From an uncultured Sphingomonadales bacterium (GTDB lineage: Bacteria; Pseudomonadota; Alphaproteobacteria; Sphingomonadales; Sphingomonadaceae), in NCBI GenBank assembly GCA_903832325.1, contig CAILBC010000025.1, positions 1-64,000 on the forward strand: DNA of 64,000 bases. The letters run 5' to 3'. The notes under the pieces were generated by a model, which saw only the letters and a program-made list of their open reading frames with translations, made no database searches and had not been told where the DNA came from. Below are positions 37,522 through 46,251 of the stretch, one piece after another. Numbering within the stretch: position 1 is the first letter of the stretch; every line of letters begins with the position of its first letter. The position numbers were made by a program, and so were the translations under genes.

Positions 37522-38139
37522 TTACCCGGCCAATTGCACCTCGATCTGGGGCAGACGTTCCTTGCCGAAGTACATTTCGCCATCGACGAACAGGGTGGGA
37601 ATGCCGAAGGCGCCGCGCGCGGCGGTGGCCTCTGTGCTCGTGACGAGTTCGGCCTTTATATCCTCGTTCTGCGTGGCCGCCATGAGCGCGGCGCCATCGA
37701 GGCCGGCACGGTCCATCACGCCGGCGATCACGTCGGCTTCATCCAGTTTCAGGCCGTCTTCCCACATGGCGGCAAGGCCGGCGGTGACATAGGCAGCTTC
37801 TTCGCCGCGGTGGCGCGCGGCGATCAGCCCGCGCATCAGGAGCAGGGTGTTGACCGGGAACCACGGGTTCATGCGGAAGCGGGTGAGGCCGTGGTGATCG
37901 ATGAACCGCTGCATTTCGAGCCGTTCGTACTCCATCTTGCCCTTGATCGCGCCGAACGCGCGCATCGGCGCCTGGTTTCCGGTGAGTTTGAACAGGCCGC
38001 CGAGCAGGCAGGGGACAAGGCGCAGATCGGCACCGTGCCGCGCGGCGAGCGCGGGCAGGACCTGGTGGACGAGATAGGCATTGGGGCTGGCGAAATCGAA
38101 CACGAATTCGATCAGCGGGGCGGATTTGGCTGCTGTCAT
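37522..38139 (-). CDS. DsbA-family protein, 2-hydroxychromene-2-carboxylate isomerase type
   Basis: The 205-residue protein belongs to the thioredoxin-like HCCA isomerase/kappa-GST group. It starts with IEFVFDFASPNAYLVHQVLPALAARHG, has the typical all-helical insert and ends GAFGIPTLFVDGEMYFGKERL, the cis-proline region with the GIPTLF loop. There is no CxxC. The serine of DFASPNAY is the probable glutathione-activating residue. Such enzymes isomerise aromatic-ring cleavage intermediates with glutathione. ATG 38139 lies 8 bp past the SDR stop; the two genes probably form an operon. Confidence 0.88.
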   Translation of the reverse strand: MTAAKSAPLIEFVFDFASPNAYLVHQVLPALAARHGADLRLVPCLLGGLFKLTGNQAPMRAFGAIKGKMEYERLEMQRFIDHHGLTRFRMNPWFPVNTLLLMRGLIAARHRGEEAAYVTAGLAAMWEDGLKLDEADVIAGVMDRAGLDGAALMAATQNEDIKAELVTSTEATAARGAFGIPTLFVDGEMYFGKERLPQIEVQLAG

Positions 38140-38146
38140 GACGCGA

Positions 38147-38902
38147 TCACCATTGTTCGCGCCAGGGGCGCAGGTCGATTTCGTGAGTCCAGGCCGATCG
38201 CGGCTGCTGGTGCAGCCAGAGATAGGCGGCGGCGATGTCGTTGGGTTTGAGGATGGCGTCATCGCGCAGCAGCGGGGCGGTATCGCCCACCCGTTCGCGG
38301 ATGAACACGCCGTCGATTGCGCCGTCGCAGATCACATGGGCGACATGGATGCCCTGCGGCCCCAATTCACGCGCCATCGACTGGGCCAGCGCGCGCAGGC
38401 CGTGTTTGGCCGCGGCAAAGGCGGCAAAACCTTCGCGACCGCGCAAACTGGCGGTGGCACCGGTGAACAGGATCGTGCCGGCCCCGCGCGGCGCCATCAC
38501 GCGCGCGGCCTCTCGCCCGGCGAGGAAGCCGGCGAAGCAGGCCATTTCCCAGACTTTGGTGAAAACCCGCGCGGTGGTTTCGCGAATGCCGAATTGCACA
38601 TTGGCGCCGATGTTGAACACGACGACACCGATCGGGCCGATATCACGCTCGATCGTATCGAACAGCGCGACGGTTTCTGCTTCGGACCGGGCATCGACGC
38701 CATACGCATGGGCGGTGCCGCCTTCGGCGCGGATTTGCGCGGCAAGCGCCTCAATCTGGGCAAAGTTGCGGGCACGACGGGTGAGGCAGACGGGGTGGCC
38801 GGCAGCGGCGAACCGGCGGGCGAGCGCCTGGCCCAGCCCCTCGCCCGCGCCGATGATCAGGCAGACATCGCGGTATGGTGCTGTTTCGGGAGGCCTGGCC
38901 AT
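38147..38902 (-). CDS. SDR family oxidoreductase with altered active site
   Basis: The 251-residue short-chain dehydrogenase/reductase has a nucleotide site IGAGEGLGQALARRF (TGxxxGxG variant) and an FNIGAN segment where NNAG is usual. The catalytic YxxxK is replaced by F162-AAA-K166, and no serine stands at the position 13 residues before it. The same wording (FTGATASLRG...FAAFAAAK) is known to me from a subfamily found in many proteobacteria, so this is a lineage feature and not a recent lesion. Classical alcohol oxidation is doubtful. Operon with the downstream isomerase gene. Confidence 0.85.
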   Translation of the reverse strand: MARPPETAPYRDVCLIIGAGEGLGQALARRFAAAGHPVCLTRRARNFAQIEALAAQIRAEGGTAHAYGVDARSEAETVALFDTIERDIGPIGVVVFNIGANVQFGIRETTARVFTKVWEMACFAGFLAGREAARVMAPRGAGTILFTGATASLRGREGFAAFAAAKHGLRALAQSMARELGPQGIHVAHVICDGAIDGVFIRERVGDTAPLLRDDAILKPNDIAAAYLWLHQQPRSAWTHEIDLRPWREQW

Positions 38903-38999
38903 GGTCGCGTTTGTTCCCCCCTGAATTTGCGCAAGTGGCGCGGCCGCCAGGTGGTACTATGCCTGTGGAGAACGAGACCGGTCAATGCCGGTGACCGAT

Positions 39000-40289
39000 T
39001 CAGCCCGGTGTGCGACCCAACGCCGCATCCAGCCGGGTGCGATCGAGCGTGCCCTCCCACCGGGCGATGACCAGCGTGGCGACGGCATTACCCATGAAAT
39101 TGGTAAGGCTGCGGCATTCGGACATGAAGCGATCGACCCCCAGGATCAGCGCCATGCCGGCAATCGGGATCGACGGGACAATCGCCAGCGTGGCAGCGAG
39201 CGTGATGAACCCCGCGCCGGTGACCCCGGCGGCGCCCTTTGACGAGATCATCGCCACGCCGAGCAGCAGCAATTGCTGGCCCAGCGTGAGATCGACCTTG
39301 CACGCCTGGGCGATGAACAGCGCGGCCAGCGTCATGTAGATATTGGTGCCATCGAGATTGAAGCTGTAGCCGGTGGGCACGACCACGCCGACAATCCCGC
39401 GCGGCACGCCTGCCGCCTCCATTTTCTGCATCAGCCCGGGCAGTGCACTTTCCGAAGATGACGTGCCGAGCACGAGCAGCAATTCCTGCCCCAGATAGCG
39501 CCCGAGCCGCAGCACCGAAAAACCGGAAAGCCAGCCGACCGCGCCCAGCACGCCCACCACGAAAATCAGCGAGGTGGCGTAGAACGTGAGCACCAGCAGC
39601 GCGAGATGGGCAAGCGCGGCCGCGCCGAATTTGCCGACGGTGAACGCCATCGCGCCGAACGCGCCAAAGGGTGCGGCGCGCATCAGGATGGCGACAAGGC
39701 GGAACAACACCGCGCCCAGATCTTCAAACACGCCGAGCATGCGCTGCGCGGTGCCTTCGCCCGGAACGGTGACCAGCGCGATGCCGAACAGCACCGCGAC
39801 GATCAGCACCTGGAGAATGTTGCCCTCGGTTTGCGAGGACAGCAGCGTATCGGGCACCAGAGCGAGGACAAAGCCATTGAGCGTGGTATCATGCGCCTTT
39901 GCCACGTAATCGGCGATTTTTGCGCCATCGAGCGCGCCCGGCGCCACGGCCAGCCCGGCACCCGGGCGCACCACATTGGCCACGACCAGCCCGAGCACGA
40001 GCGCAAAACCCGACATGACCGCGAAATAGCCCAGCGCGCGCGCCGCAACACGGCCCAGCGCGCCCAGATCGCGCATGCCGGCGATGCCGGTGACGATCGA
40101 TACGAAAATCACCGGGGCGATCACCATGCGCACCAGTTTGACGAACAGATCGCCCAGCGGGCGCAGCGCTTCGCCCAGGGGCGGATCGATCAGCCCAATC
40201 GCGACCCCGGCGATGATGGCCACAAGCACTTGCAGCGGCAGCGACGTGAGCGCTGCGCCTATCCGGCCGTGGTTTGCGGCGCCTGCCAT
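39000..40289 (-). CDS. dicarboxylate/amino acid:cation symporter (DctA/GltP family)
   Basis: The 429-residue transporter has about eight membrane helices and the family's re-entrant-loop motifs: [22 protein letters not shown] (serine-rich loop), [22 protein letters not shown] (NMDGT-like helix 7) and the substrate-binding C-terminal region with [28 protein letters not shown]. It couples C4-dicarboxylate or acidic amino acid uptake to protons or sodium. Start at ATG 40289; ATG 40355 would add 22 positively charged residues. Confidence 0.93.
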   Translation of the reverse strand: MAGAANHGRIGAALTSLPLQVLVAIIAGVAIGLIDPPLGEALRPLGDLFVKLVRMVIAPVIFVSIVTGIAGMRDLGALGRVAARALGYFAVMSGFALVLGLVVANVVRPGAGLAVAPGALDGAKIADYVAKAHDTTLNGFVLALVPDTLLSSQTEGNILQVLIVAVLFGIALVTVPGEGTAQRMLGVFEDLGAVLFRLVAILMRAAPFGAFGAMAFTVGKFGAAALAHLALLVLTFYATSLIFVVGVLGAVGWLSGFSVLRLGRYLGQELLLVLGTSSSESALPGLMQKMEAAGVPRGIVGVVVPTGYSFNLDGTNIYMTLAALFIAQACKVDLTLGQQLLLLGVAMISSKGAAGVTGAGFITLAATLAIVPSIPIAGMALILGVDRFMSECRSLTNFMGNAVATLVIARWEGTLDRTRLDAALGRTPG

Positions 40290-40516
40290 GCGGTTTGTGC
40301 CTTTCCCTGCTGCCCTGCCCCTGCCTTTTACGGATGTGCGATGCTTGAAACTCATCGCACAACGTGACGCTCAGGCGCCGCGCGGGCTTGTACCACTGTG
40401 CGTCAAGTCAAGCTTTCTGCACATTGGTATTAGGGCGCGCGCAGGATGGCGGAAAGGGGGTTTCCCGATCGGGTGGACGCAATTGACCAGTGGACATCGG
40501 CCCCGGCGCGCATACG

Positions 40517-41824
40517 ATGCGCGGCATGCTGACCCCTGCCCCATTTCGCCCGGCGACCTTTGTGCTTGCCCTGGTCTTTGCGCTGATTTCGGCCCAGCCT
40601 CTAAGCGCCCAGCCGGCAATGCCCGCGCCGATCCTGCTGAAGCCGGATGCGGTGTTCGACGGCATCGATCCGGTGCCGCATGCCGGATGGCAGGTGCTGG
40701 TGGATGGCGAGCGGATCGTGGCAGCCGGGCCGGCGCTGAGCGTGCCGGCGAAGGCGCGGGTGATCGCGCTGCCCGGGGCGACGGTGATGCCGGGGATGAT
40801 CGAGGGGCATGGCCACTTGTTTCTGCACCCCTATAACGAGACGCCGTGGGACGATCAGGTGCTGCACGAGCCGCTGGCGCTGCGCACGGCGCGGGCCGTG
40901 GCGCAGGCGCGCGCCACGCTGCTGGCCGGGTTTACCACCGAACGCGATCTGGGCACCGAAGGCGCCGGCTATGCCGATGTGGGCCTGCGCGAGGCGATTG
41001 CGCAAGGGATCGTGCCCGGGCCGCGCCTGCTGGTGGCAACGCGCGCGATCGTGGCGCGCGGCGCCTATGGGCCCAAGGGGTTTGAACCCGGGGTGGCCGT
41101 GCCGCAGGGCGCCGAGGAAGTTTCCGGCATTGACGAGATCGTGCGGGCCACGCGGGGCCAGATTGCGGCGGGGGCCGACTGGGTGAAGCTGTATGCCGAT
41201 TACCATTACCAGCGCGGCGAACCCAGCCGACCGACGTTGAGCCAGGCGGAAATGGCCGCGGCCGTGGCGACCGCGCACGATGCCGGGCGCCCGGTGGCGG
41301 TGCATGCGGTGACAGCCGAGGGCATGCGCCGCGCGATTGCCGCCGGGGTCGACACGATCGAGCATGGCGATGAAGGCACGGCCGAGCTGTTTCGCGCGAT
41401 GCACGACCATGCCATCGGCTATTGCGCGACGCTGGCCGCGGGGGATTCGATTGCGCGCTATCGCGGATGGGATGGCAGCGGCACGCCGCCGGGGATGGTA
41501 GCCGATACGCAGCGGGCGTTTCGCCTGGCGCTGGCGGCCGGCACGCCGCTGTGCATGGGCGGCGATGTGGGGGTGTTTGCCCATGGCAGCAATGCGCGCG
41601 AGATGGAGCTGATGGCGGCGGCGGGGCTGAGCCCGGCGCAAGTGCTGATGGCGGCGACATCGGGCAATGCGCGGATTTTCCACCAGGCCGACCGGATCGG
41701 CGCGGTGCGCAGCGGGATGCTGGCGGATCTGATTGCGGTGGCGGGGGACCCGACGCGCGATATCGGGGCGGTGCGCCATGTGGTGCTGGTGATGAAGGGC
41801 GGCGTGCTGATCAGCGCCCCCTGA
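40517..41824 (+). CDS. exported amidohydrolase family protein (imidazolonepropionase/prolidase-like)
   Basis: The 435-residue protein has a signal peptide (about residues 1-33, ending LSA). The metal-dependent amidohydrolase barrel shows EGHGHLFL (first HxH-type pair), a lysine in ADWVKLYADYHYQ that could be carbamylated, PVAVHAVTAEGM and IEHGDEG histidines, and an Asp in CMGGDVGVF. The final beta segment RSGMLADLIAVAGDPTRD is typical. Family members include secreted prolidases, dipeptidases and xenobiotic amidases. ATG 40517 is chosen; ATG 40526 is an alternative. No operon partner upstream; the antiporter gene follows 37 bp later. Confidence 0.88.
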   Translation: MRGMLTPAPFRPATFVLALVFALISAQPLSAQPAMPAPILLKPDAVFDGIDPVPHAGWQVLVDGERIVAAGPALSVPAKARVIALPGATVMPGMIEGHGHLFLHPYNETPWDDQVLHEPLALRTARAVAQARATLLAGFTTERDLGTEGAGYADVGLREAIAQGIVPGPRLLVATRAIVARGAYGPKGFEPGVAVPQGAEEVSGIDEIVRATRGQIAAGADWVKLYADYHYQRGEPSRPTLSQAEMAAAVATAHDAGRPVAVHAVTAEGMRRAIAAGVDTIEHGDEGTAELFRAMHDHAIGYCATLAAGDSIARYRGWDGSGTPPGMVADTQRAFRLALAAGTPLCMGGDVGVFAHGSNAREMELMAAAGLSPAQVLMAATSGNARIFHQADRIGAVRSGMLADLIAVAGDPTRDIGAVRHVVLVMKGGVLISAP

Positions 41825-41861
41825 TCAACGCCACCTGATCCGCGCAACTGACAGGCCCGCA

Positions 41862-43091
41862 ATGACGACGGCACTTTTCGATCTTGGCGCCAATCCCGGG
41901 CTCAGCCTGGGCGTGATGCTGTTGATTGCCTGCGTGGTGGCGATCGGCGCGCGGCGGCTGGGATTTCCCTATGCCGTCGGGCTGGTGGCGACCGGGCTGG
42001 GGCTGGCCTTTGCCGGGATCGCCAGCCCGGTTCCGCTGACGCGCGAACTGGTGTTTGACGGATTGCTGCCGCCGCTCGTGTTTGAAGGGGCGCTGCATCT
42101 GCGCTGGCCGCAGTTCCGGCGCGAGGCGCCGCTGGTGCTGGCGATCGCATTTGGCGGCACATTGCTGGCGGCGGGCGCGGTGGCGGCGGGGATGCATTGG
42201 GCGGTGGGCTGGGGCTGGCCGGCGGCGGCGCTGTTTGGCGCGCTGATCGCGGCGACCGATCCGGTTTCGGTACTGGCGCTGATGAAAGGGCATGACCGCG
42301 ATCCCCGGCTGCGGTTTTTGATGGAGGCGGAAAGCCTGGTCAACGACGGGGCGGCGGCAGTGCTGTTTGCGCTGGCGCTGGCGTGGAGCGCGGGGCACGT
42401 GGGCGGTGGCGGATTTTGGGCAGGCGCGGGTGACAGCGCGCTGGCGCTGGTGTGGATTGCCGGCGGCGGCGTGGTTTGCGGACTGGTGGTGACGGGCGCG
42501 TTGCTGGTGCTGGCCGGATCGTCGCAGGATCACCTGGTGGAAACGACGCTGACCGCGCTGGCGGCCTATGGATCGTTCCTGATTGCGGAGCGGTTGCAGG
42601 CATCGGGGGTGCTGGCGACGCTGGCCGCGGGGATGCTGGTGGGCAATTGGGGGCGCGGCCGCTGGCTGAGCGAACATGGCGCGCTGGGGATGATGCGGCT
42701 GTGGGATTTTGCCGCGTTCGTGGCCAATTCGATCGTGTTTCTGCTCATTGGCAGCCGCGTTGCAGTTGAGGGCTTTGCGCAAGGCGCGCGGGCCGCGGCG
42801 ATCGGTATTGCGCTGGTGCTGGCGGGGCGGGTGATCGCAGTCTATCCGCTGGCCGCGCTGTTTGACCGGAGCGCGCTGGCGCTGAGCGGGCGGGCCAAGG
42901 CGACGCTGATCTGGGGGGGATTGCGCGGTGCGCTGGCGCTGGCTTTGGCGCTGGGCGTGCCGGCAAACCTGCCCGAACGCGATGCGCTGGTGATGGTGGC
43001 GTTTGCCGTGGTGGCGTTTTCGATATTCGTGCAGGGGCTGACAGTGCCGTGGTTGCTCGCTGCGGGGCCGGACGAGGGCCCCGCAGTGTGA
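41862..43091 (+). CDS. Na+/H+ antiporter, CPA1 family
   Basis: The 409-residue protein has about twelve membrane helices. PPLVFEGALHLRWPQFRRE, LFGALIAATDPVSVLALMK and RFLMEAESLVNDGAAAVLFALAL form the CPA1/NhaP core, with the paired acidic residues ATDPV and ESLVND. It ends GLTVPWLLAA. It exports Na+ (or K+) in exchange for protons. The C-terminal cytoplasmic domain of larger NhaP2 proteins is absent. Confidence 0.92.
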   Translation: MTTALFDLGANPGLSLGVMLLIACVVAIGARRLGFPYAVGLVATGLGLAFAGIASPVPLTRELVFDGLLPPLVFEGALHLRWPQFRREAPLVLAIAFGGTLLAAGAVAAGMHWAVGWGWPAAALFGALIAATDPVSVLALMKGHDRDPRLRFLMEAESLVNDGAAAVLFALALAWSAGHVGGGGFWAGAGDSALALVWIAGGGVVCGLVVTGALLVLAGSSQDHLVETTLTALAAYGSFLIAERLQASGVLATLAAGMLVGNWGRGRWLSEHGALGMMRLWDFAAFVANSIVFLLIGSRVAVEGFAQGARAAAIGIALVLAGRVIAVYPLAALFDRSALALSGRAKATLIWGGLRGALALALALGVPANLPERDALVMVAFAVVAFSIFVQGLTVPWLLAAGPDEGPAV

Positions 43092-43154
43092 AAGTGTGAT
43101 TGAAACCGCCGGCGGAGCCGGGGTTTTGAAGCCGGGAGCGGGCCGGTGCCGGGT

Positions 43155-43182
43155 TCAAAATTCGCCTTTTTGCGAATTTTGA
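43155..43182. terminator. bidirectional intrinsic terminator between the antiporter and doxX genes
   Basis: A perfect 11-bp A/T-rich-to-GC stem (tcaaaattcgc / gcgaattttga) with a 6-nt loop lies 63 bp after the antiporter stop and 16 bp after the doxX stop on the other strand. It offers T-rich 3' stems in both directions, so it can stop both convergent transcripts. Confidence 0.7.
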
Positions 43183-43198
43183 TTCAGACTTTCAGGCA

Positions 43199-43645
43199 TT
43201 ACGCCAGTGCGGCGCGGCGCCGGGCGAGCAGCCGATCGAGCGAGAGCGCGCCGCCGCCCTGGGCGATCAACGGCAGGAGCAGGCCGGCCCAGGACAGATG
43301 CGTGGGCCAGGCATCGGGATAGACGAACACTTCGATCACGGTGGTCATGCCGAGCAGCCCGAGAGCGGCAAAGCGCGTGCCCAGCCCGAGCACGAGCAGG
43401 ATCGGAAAGAGATGTTCCGAATAGGCCGCCAGATGCGCGGCGATATGCGGCGGAATGAACGGCAGGCGATAATCGGTTTCGAACAAGTAATAGGCGCTGT
43501 CGGTGATGGTGAGCAGGCCCGACACTTTGGTGCGGCCGGACATGAAAAACACCGCGGCAATACCAAAGCGCGCGACAAGCAGCAGCAGGGCATCGGGCAG
43601 CAGGCGGCGCGCCAGGCCCGCGGCCCAGTCGTAAAGTGCGATCAT
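43199..43645 (-). CDS. bufD: DoxX family membrane protein of the bufferin locus (BufD-like)
   Basis: The 148-residue protein has four membrane helices and the DoxX pattern: [48 protein letters not shown], and a C-terminal helix with [24 protein letters not shown]. DoxX proteins stand in bufferin operons (as BufD), where their role is unclear; an electron-transfer or thiol-redox role has been proposed for the wider family. It follows bufA1 by 86 bp on the same strand. The gap contains a hairpin (43677-43685 with 43706-43714) without T-tract. Confidence 0.88.
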   Translation of the reverse strand: MIALYDWAAGLARRLLPDALLLLVARFGIAAVFFMSGRTKVSGLLTITDSAYYLFETDYRLPFIPPHIAAHLAAYSEHLFPILLVLGLGTRFAALGLLGMTTVIEVFVYPDAWPTHLSWAGLLLPLIAQGGGALSLDRLLARRRAALA

Positions 43646-43731
43646 GGTGGGTGTTCCCAGTTGGGTGGCCGGGTTTCGGCGGTGCGCGATCGGGGGGGAA
43701 CCGCTGCACCGCCGTCACCGGCCGGCGCGGA

Positions 43732-44010
43732 TCAGCGCGGGGTCAGCGAACCGGTGCCCTTGGGCGTCTTGATCGCGGTGCACGTGCCGGCCTTGACCAG
43801 TTTCCACGAATTGCCCTGATAATCGGACTTTTGCGTGCCGGCGCACGACGTGCCGGGGCCGGCGGCGCAATCGTTCTTTCCGGCCTGGGCAACGCCATAG
43901 CATTTTTCCATCGCGGGCTTGGCATCGGCGGCGTGGGCGGCCCCGGCGGCAAGACCGAGTGCGAGGCTGGCGGCAAAGGCGGTTCCGAAGGCGGTTTTGG
44001 CAATCGTCAT
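43732..44010 (-). CDS. bufA1: bufferin precursor, BufA1 (DUF2282) type
   Basis: The 92-residue protein has a Sec signal peptide ([27 protein letters not shown]) and a mature part of about 64 residues with four cysteines at 37, 48, 56 and 77 (EKCYG, NDCAAG, TSCAG, GTCTA). [17 protein letters not shown] and TPKGTGSL are signature DUF2282/BufA1 segments. BufA1 proteins are RiPPs whose cysteines are modified by an MNIO enzyme and then bind copper in the periplasm. ATG 44010 stands behind AGGAGATTTGCC. Upstream on the minus strand is GTAACC-N16-CGAA (44121-44096). Its modification enzyme is not on its own arm but on the divergent arm. Confidence 0.93.
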   Translation of the reverse strand: MTIAKTAFGTAFAASLALGLAAGAAHAADAKPAMEKCYGVAQAGKNDCAAGPGTSCAGTQKSDYQGNSWKLVKAGTCTAIKTPKGTGSLTPR

Positions 44011-44095
44011 GGCAAATCTCCTGGTGCAAAACATGGTGTGTGAAAAGGTGGTCATGAGGTCATGCGAACAATCTGCCCCTGCCTCGACCAACCAA

Positions 44096-44121
44096 TTCGT
44101 GCGGATTGCGGTGCTGGTTAC
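44096..44121 (-). promoter_or_regulatory. SigF-type ECF promoter of bufA1
   Basis: On the minus strand, GTAACC (44121-44116), 16 bases, CGAA (44099-44096). Both elements and their spacing match the motif I recall for Caulobacter SigF promoters (GTAACC-N16-CGAA) exactly. The leader before the bufA1 ATG would be about 80 bases. Confidence 0.82.
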
Positions 44122-44176
44122 GGTTTGAGTTTGCGCGCAGCAAAAAATTTTGCGCGAACATTTTTTTGGATCGCGT

Positions 44177-44204
44177 GTAACCGGGGCACGGGCCGGAACG
44201 TATT
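44177..44204 (+). promoter_or_regulatory. SigF-type ECF promoter of bufA2-bufBC
   Basis: GTAACC (44177-44182), 16 bases, CGTATT (44199-44204). The -35-like element and spacing equal those of the other two sites; the -10-like element is CGTA and not CGAA, a one-base departure. About 40 bases separate it from the bufA2 ATG. Confidence 0.75.
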
Positions 44205-44244
44205 GCCGGGTGCCACACCGGCACACCATCAGGAGCATTCTGCC

Positions 44245-44514
44245 ATGACCAAGTCCGTTTCCACCGTTCTTTCGATCGCCGGCCAGGCTGCGCTGCTTGC
44301 CGCTACGCTGTCCGTGCTGCCCGCCCCGGCGATGGCGGCAAAGTCGGCCAAGGCCGTGCATTGCTATGGCATCAACACCTGCAAGGGCACGTCTGACTGC
44401 GCCACTGCCAAGAACAGCTGCAAGGGCCAGAACACTTGCAAGGGCACCGGTTTCAAGGCCGAAAGCAAGGACCAGTGCATGGCCGACGGCGGCAGCCTGA
44501 CCGAACCGAAGTAA
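44245..44514 (+). CDS. bufA2: bufferin precursor, BufA2 type
   Basis: The 89-residue protein has a Sec signal peptide (about residues 1-32, ending AMAA) and a mature part of about 57 residues with six cysteines at 40, 46, 52, 59, 65 and 78. The pattern [14 protein letters not shown], then [14 protein letters not shown], is the BufA2 family signature with repeated CKG units. BufA2 is a RiPP substrate of the MNIO enzyme next door and serves as a periplasmic copper buffer. ATG 44245 with AGGAG nine bases upstream. An intrinsic terminator follows the gene, before bufB. Confidence 0.93.
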   Translation: MTKSVSTVLSIAGQAALLAATLSVLPAPAMAAKSAKAVHCYGINTCKGTSDCATAKNSCKGQNTCKGTGFKAESKDQCMADGGSLTEPK

Positions 44515-44542
44515 GCCGGAACACCACGACCAAGCAACCTTG

Positions 44543-44589
44543 GCGGCCGTGCCCTTCCCCCCCCCCCGGCACGGCCGCAGCCTTTTTTT
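44543..44589 (+). terminator. intrinsic terminator/attenuator between bufA2 and bufB, with 11-C loop
   Basis: An 11-bp perfect stem (gcggccgtgcc at 44543-44553, ggcacggccgc at 44568-44578) is followed by agcc and seven Ts (44583-44589). The 14-nt loop is CTT followed by a run of 11 Cs (44557-44567). It should stop most transcripts after the precursor gene and let a minority read through into bufB-bufC. Confidence 0.85.
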
Positions 44590-44619
44590 CGTTCATGATG
44601 ACCAGGGACCAGCCCCGAC

Positions 44620-45444
44620 ATGCCAACGACAGTGTCAGGATTCGGATTGGGCATGCGCCGGCCGCACTATGCCAGCTTTGTCGCGGGCGAGGCGCCGGTC
44701 GATTTTTTCGAAGTCATTTCGGAAAATTTCATGGGGGTTGGCGGACGGCCGATCGATACACTGATGCGGGCGCGGGCGCATTATCCGCTGGCCCTGCATG
44801 GTGTTTCGCTGTCAGTGGGATCGGCCGACGGGCCCGACAAGCAGTATCTGACGCTGTTGAAGGACCTGATCGACCGGGTGGAGCCGGCGATCGTTTCGGA
44901 CCATTTGTGCTGGACCGGGGTTGGCGGGTTCAATTCGCACGATCTGCTGCCGGTGCCGCTGACCGACGAGGCGCTGGATACCGTGTGCCGCGCGATCGAC
45001 ATCGCGCAGGAGCACCTTGGACGGCGGATGCTGTTTGAAAACCCATCGACCTATATCGCCTTTCCGGGGACTATGCCGGAATGGGAATTTTTGCATGCGA
45101 TGGCGCGCCGGACCGGCTGTGGCCTGCTGCTGGATGTGAACAACGTGTTTGTCAGCGCGACCAACCACGGGCTTGATCCGCAGGCCTGGCTGGACGGGCT
45201 GCCGCTGGATGCCGTGGGGCAGATACACCTTGCCGGGCACAGCACGGGCGAGCACGGGCTGATCGACACGCATGATGCGCCGGTGGATCCGGCAGTATGG
45301 GCGCTCTATGCGCAAACGATCGCGCGCACCGGGCCGGTGGCGACGATGATCGAGCGCGATGGCAATCTTCCCGATCTGGACGTGCTGACTGCCGAGCTGG
45401 ACGGGGCGCGGATACTGGCGGGCGCAAGCGAGTTGGCGGCGTGA
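44620..45444 (+). CDS. bufB: MNIO family RiPP-modifying enzyme BufB (DUF692)
   Basis: The 274-residue TIM-barrel enzyme belongs to the multinuclear non-haem iron oxidases (DUF692, MbnB relatives). Likely iron ligands are in FFEVISENFMG (Glu35, Asn36), LALHGVSLSVG (His60), IVSDHLCW (Asp94, His95), LFENPSTY (Glu140, Asn141), LLLDVNN (Asp172, Asn174), IHLAGH (His203, His207), DTHDA and IERDGN (Glu245). It oxidatively modifies cysteines of the bufferin precursor with dioxygen. Start ATG 44620. Its last bases overlap bufC as GTGA. Confidence 0.93.
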   Translation: MPTTVSGFGLGMRRPHYASFVAGEAPVDFFEVISENFMGVGGRPIDTLMRARAHYPLALHGVSLSVGSADGPDKQYLTLLKDLIDRVEPAIVSDHLCWTGVGGFNSHDLLPVPLTDEALDTVCRAIDIAQEHLGRRMLFENPSTYIAFPGTMPEWEFLHAMARRTGCGLLLDVNNVFVSATNHGLDPQAWLDGLPLDAVGQIHLAGHSTGEHGLIDTHDAPVDPAVWALYAQTIARTGPVATMIERDGNLPDLDVLTAELDGARILAGASELAA

Positions 45445-46241
45445 GTGCGATCATGCCGCTGAACGATTTGCAGCAGCAGTTTTGCGCCTGGCTGCGCGAA
45501 CCCGACGAAGACCGTGCGCGCGTGCTGGCCGAGGCGCTGAACGTCGGGCCGGCGCTGGTCGTCTATCAGAACAATTATCGTGTTTCGCTGGTCGAGGCGC
45601 TGCGCGAAACGCATGCGCGTGTGGCGGCGTGGCTGGGCGAAGCGGCGTTTGACGCGGCCGCGGCGCACCAGATCGATGCGCACCCGCCGAGCAGCTGGAC
45701 GATTGATGCCTATGGCACGCAATTTCCCGAGGTTTTGCGTTCGCTGTGGCCCGATGATGCAGAAATTGCCGATCTGGCCATGATCGATCGCGCGGTGGGC
45801 GATGCCTTTGTCGCGCGCGATGCCGTGCCGATCGATCCTGCTGCGCTGGCCACGGTCGATTGGGACCGGGCGGTGATCCGCATGGTGCCATCGTTGCGCC
45901 TGGTGACGATCACCAGCAATGCCGATGCGTTGTGGCTGGCGCTGGCCAGCGGTGAGCCGGCGCCGGCGTGCGAGACCGGGGCCGAGCCGGCCACGCTGCC
46001 GGCCACGCTGCCGGCCACGCTGCCGGCCACGCTGATGGTATGGCGCCAGGGTTTCGAGCCGGTGATGCGGCGTGCCGATGCGACCGAGCAGTTGATGCTG
46101 CGCCGATCAATCGCCGGCGCAGGGTTTGCGCAGATCTGCGACGAGATTGCCGCCGAATGCGACGCACAAGCAGCGATTACGCGCGCGGGAACCGTGCTGG
46201 GGCGCTGGCTGGGCGAAGGGCTGGTTGCGGGTCTGGATTGA
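45441..46241 (+). CDS. bufC: BufC, precursor-binding partner of BufB (DUF2063)
   Basis: The 266-residue protein has an N-terminal DUF2063 domain (LNDLQQQFCAWLRE...ALVVYQNNYRVSLVEALRETH). A C-terminal domain with a RiPP-recognition-type fold is expected. In bufferin systems it delivers the precursor to the MNIO. GTG 45441 gives a GTGA overlap with bufB and is preferred to ATG 45453. A linker near residues 183-198 consists of four PATL units coded by four exact 12-bp repeats. Convergent with nrsF. Confidence 0.88.
   Translation: MSAIMPLNDLQQQFCAWLREPDEDRARVLAEALNVGPALVVYQNNYRVSLVEALRETHARVAAWLGEAAFDAAAAHQIDAHPPSSWTIDAYGTQFPEVLRSLWPDDAEIADLAMIDRAVGDAFVARDAVPIDPAALATVDWDRAVIRMVPSLRLVTITSNADALWLALASGEPAPACETGAEPATLPATLPATLPATLMVWRQGFEPVMRRADATEQLMLRRSIAGAGFAQICDEIAAECDAQAAITRAGTVLGRWLGEGLVAGLD
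45987..46034 (+). repeat. four exact tandem 12-bp repeats inside bufC
   Basis: ccggccacgctg occurs four times without a mismatch and encodes (PATL)4 in an apparently unstructured linker. The unit is a multiple of three, so copy-number change would alter linker length without frameshift. Confidence 0.9.
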
Positions 46242-46251
46242 GGCGCGCGCG

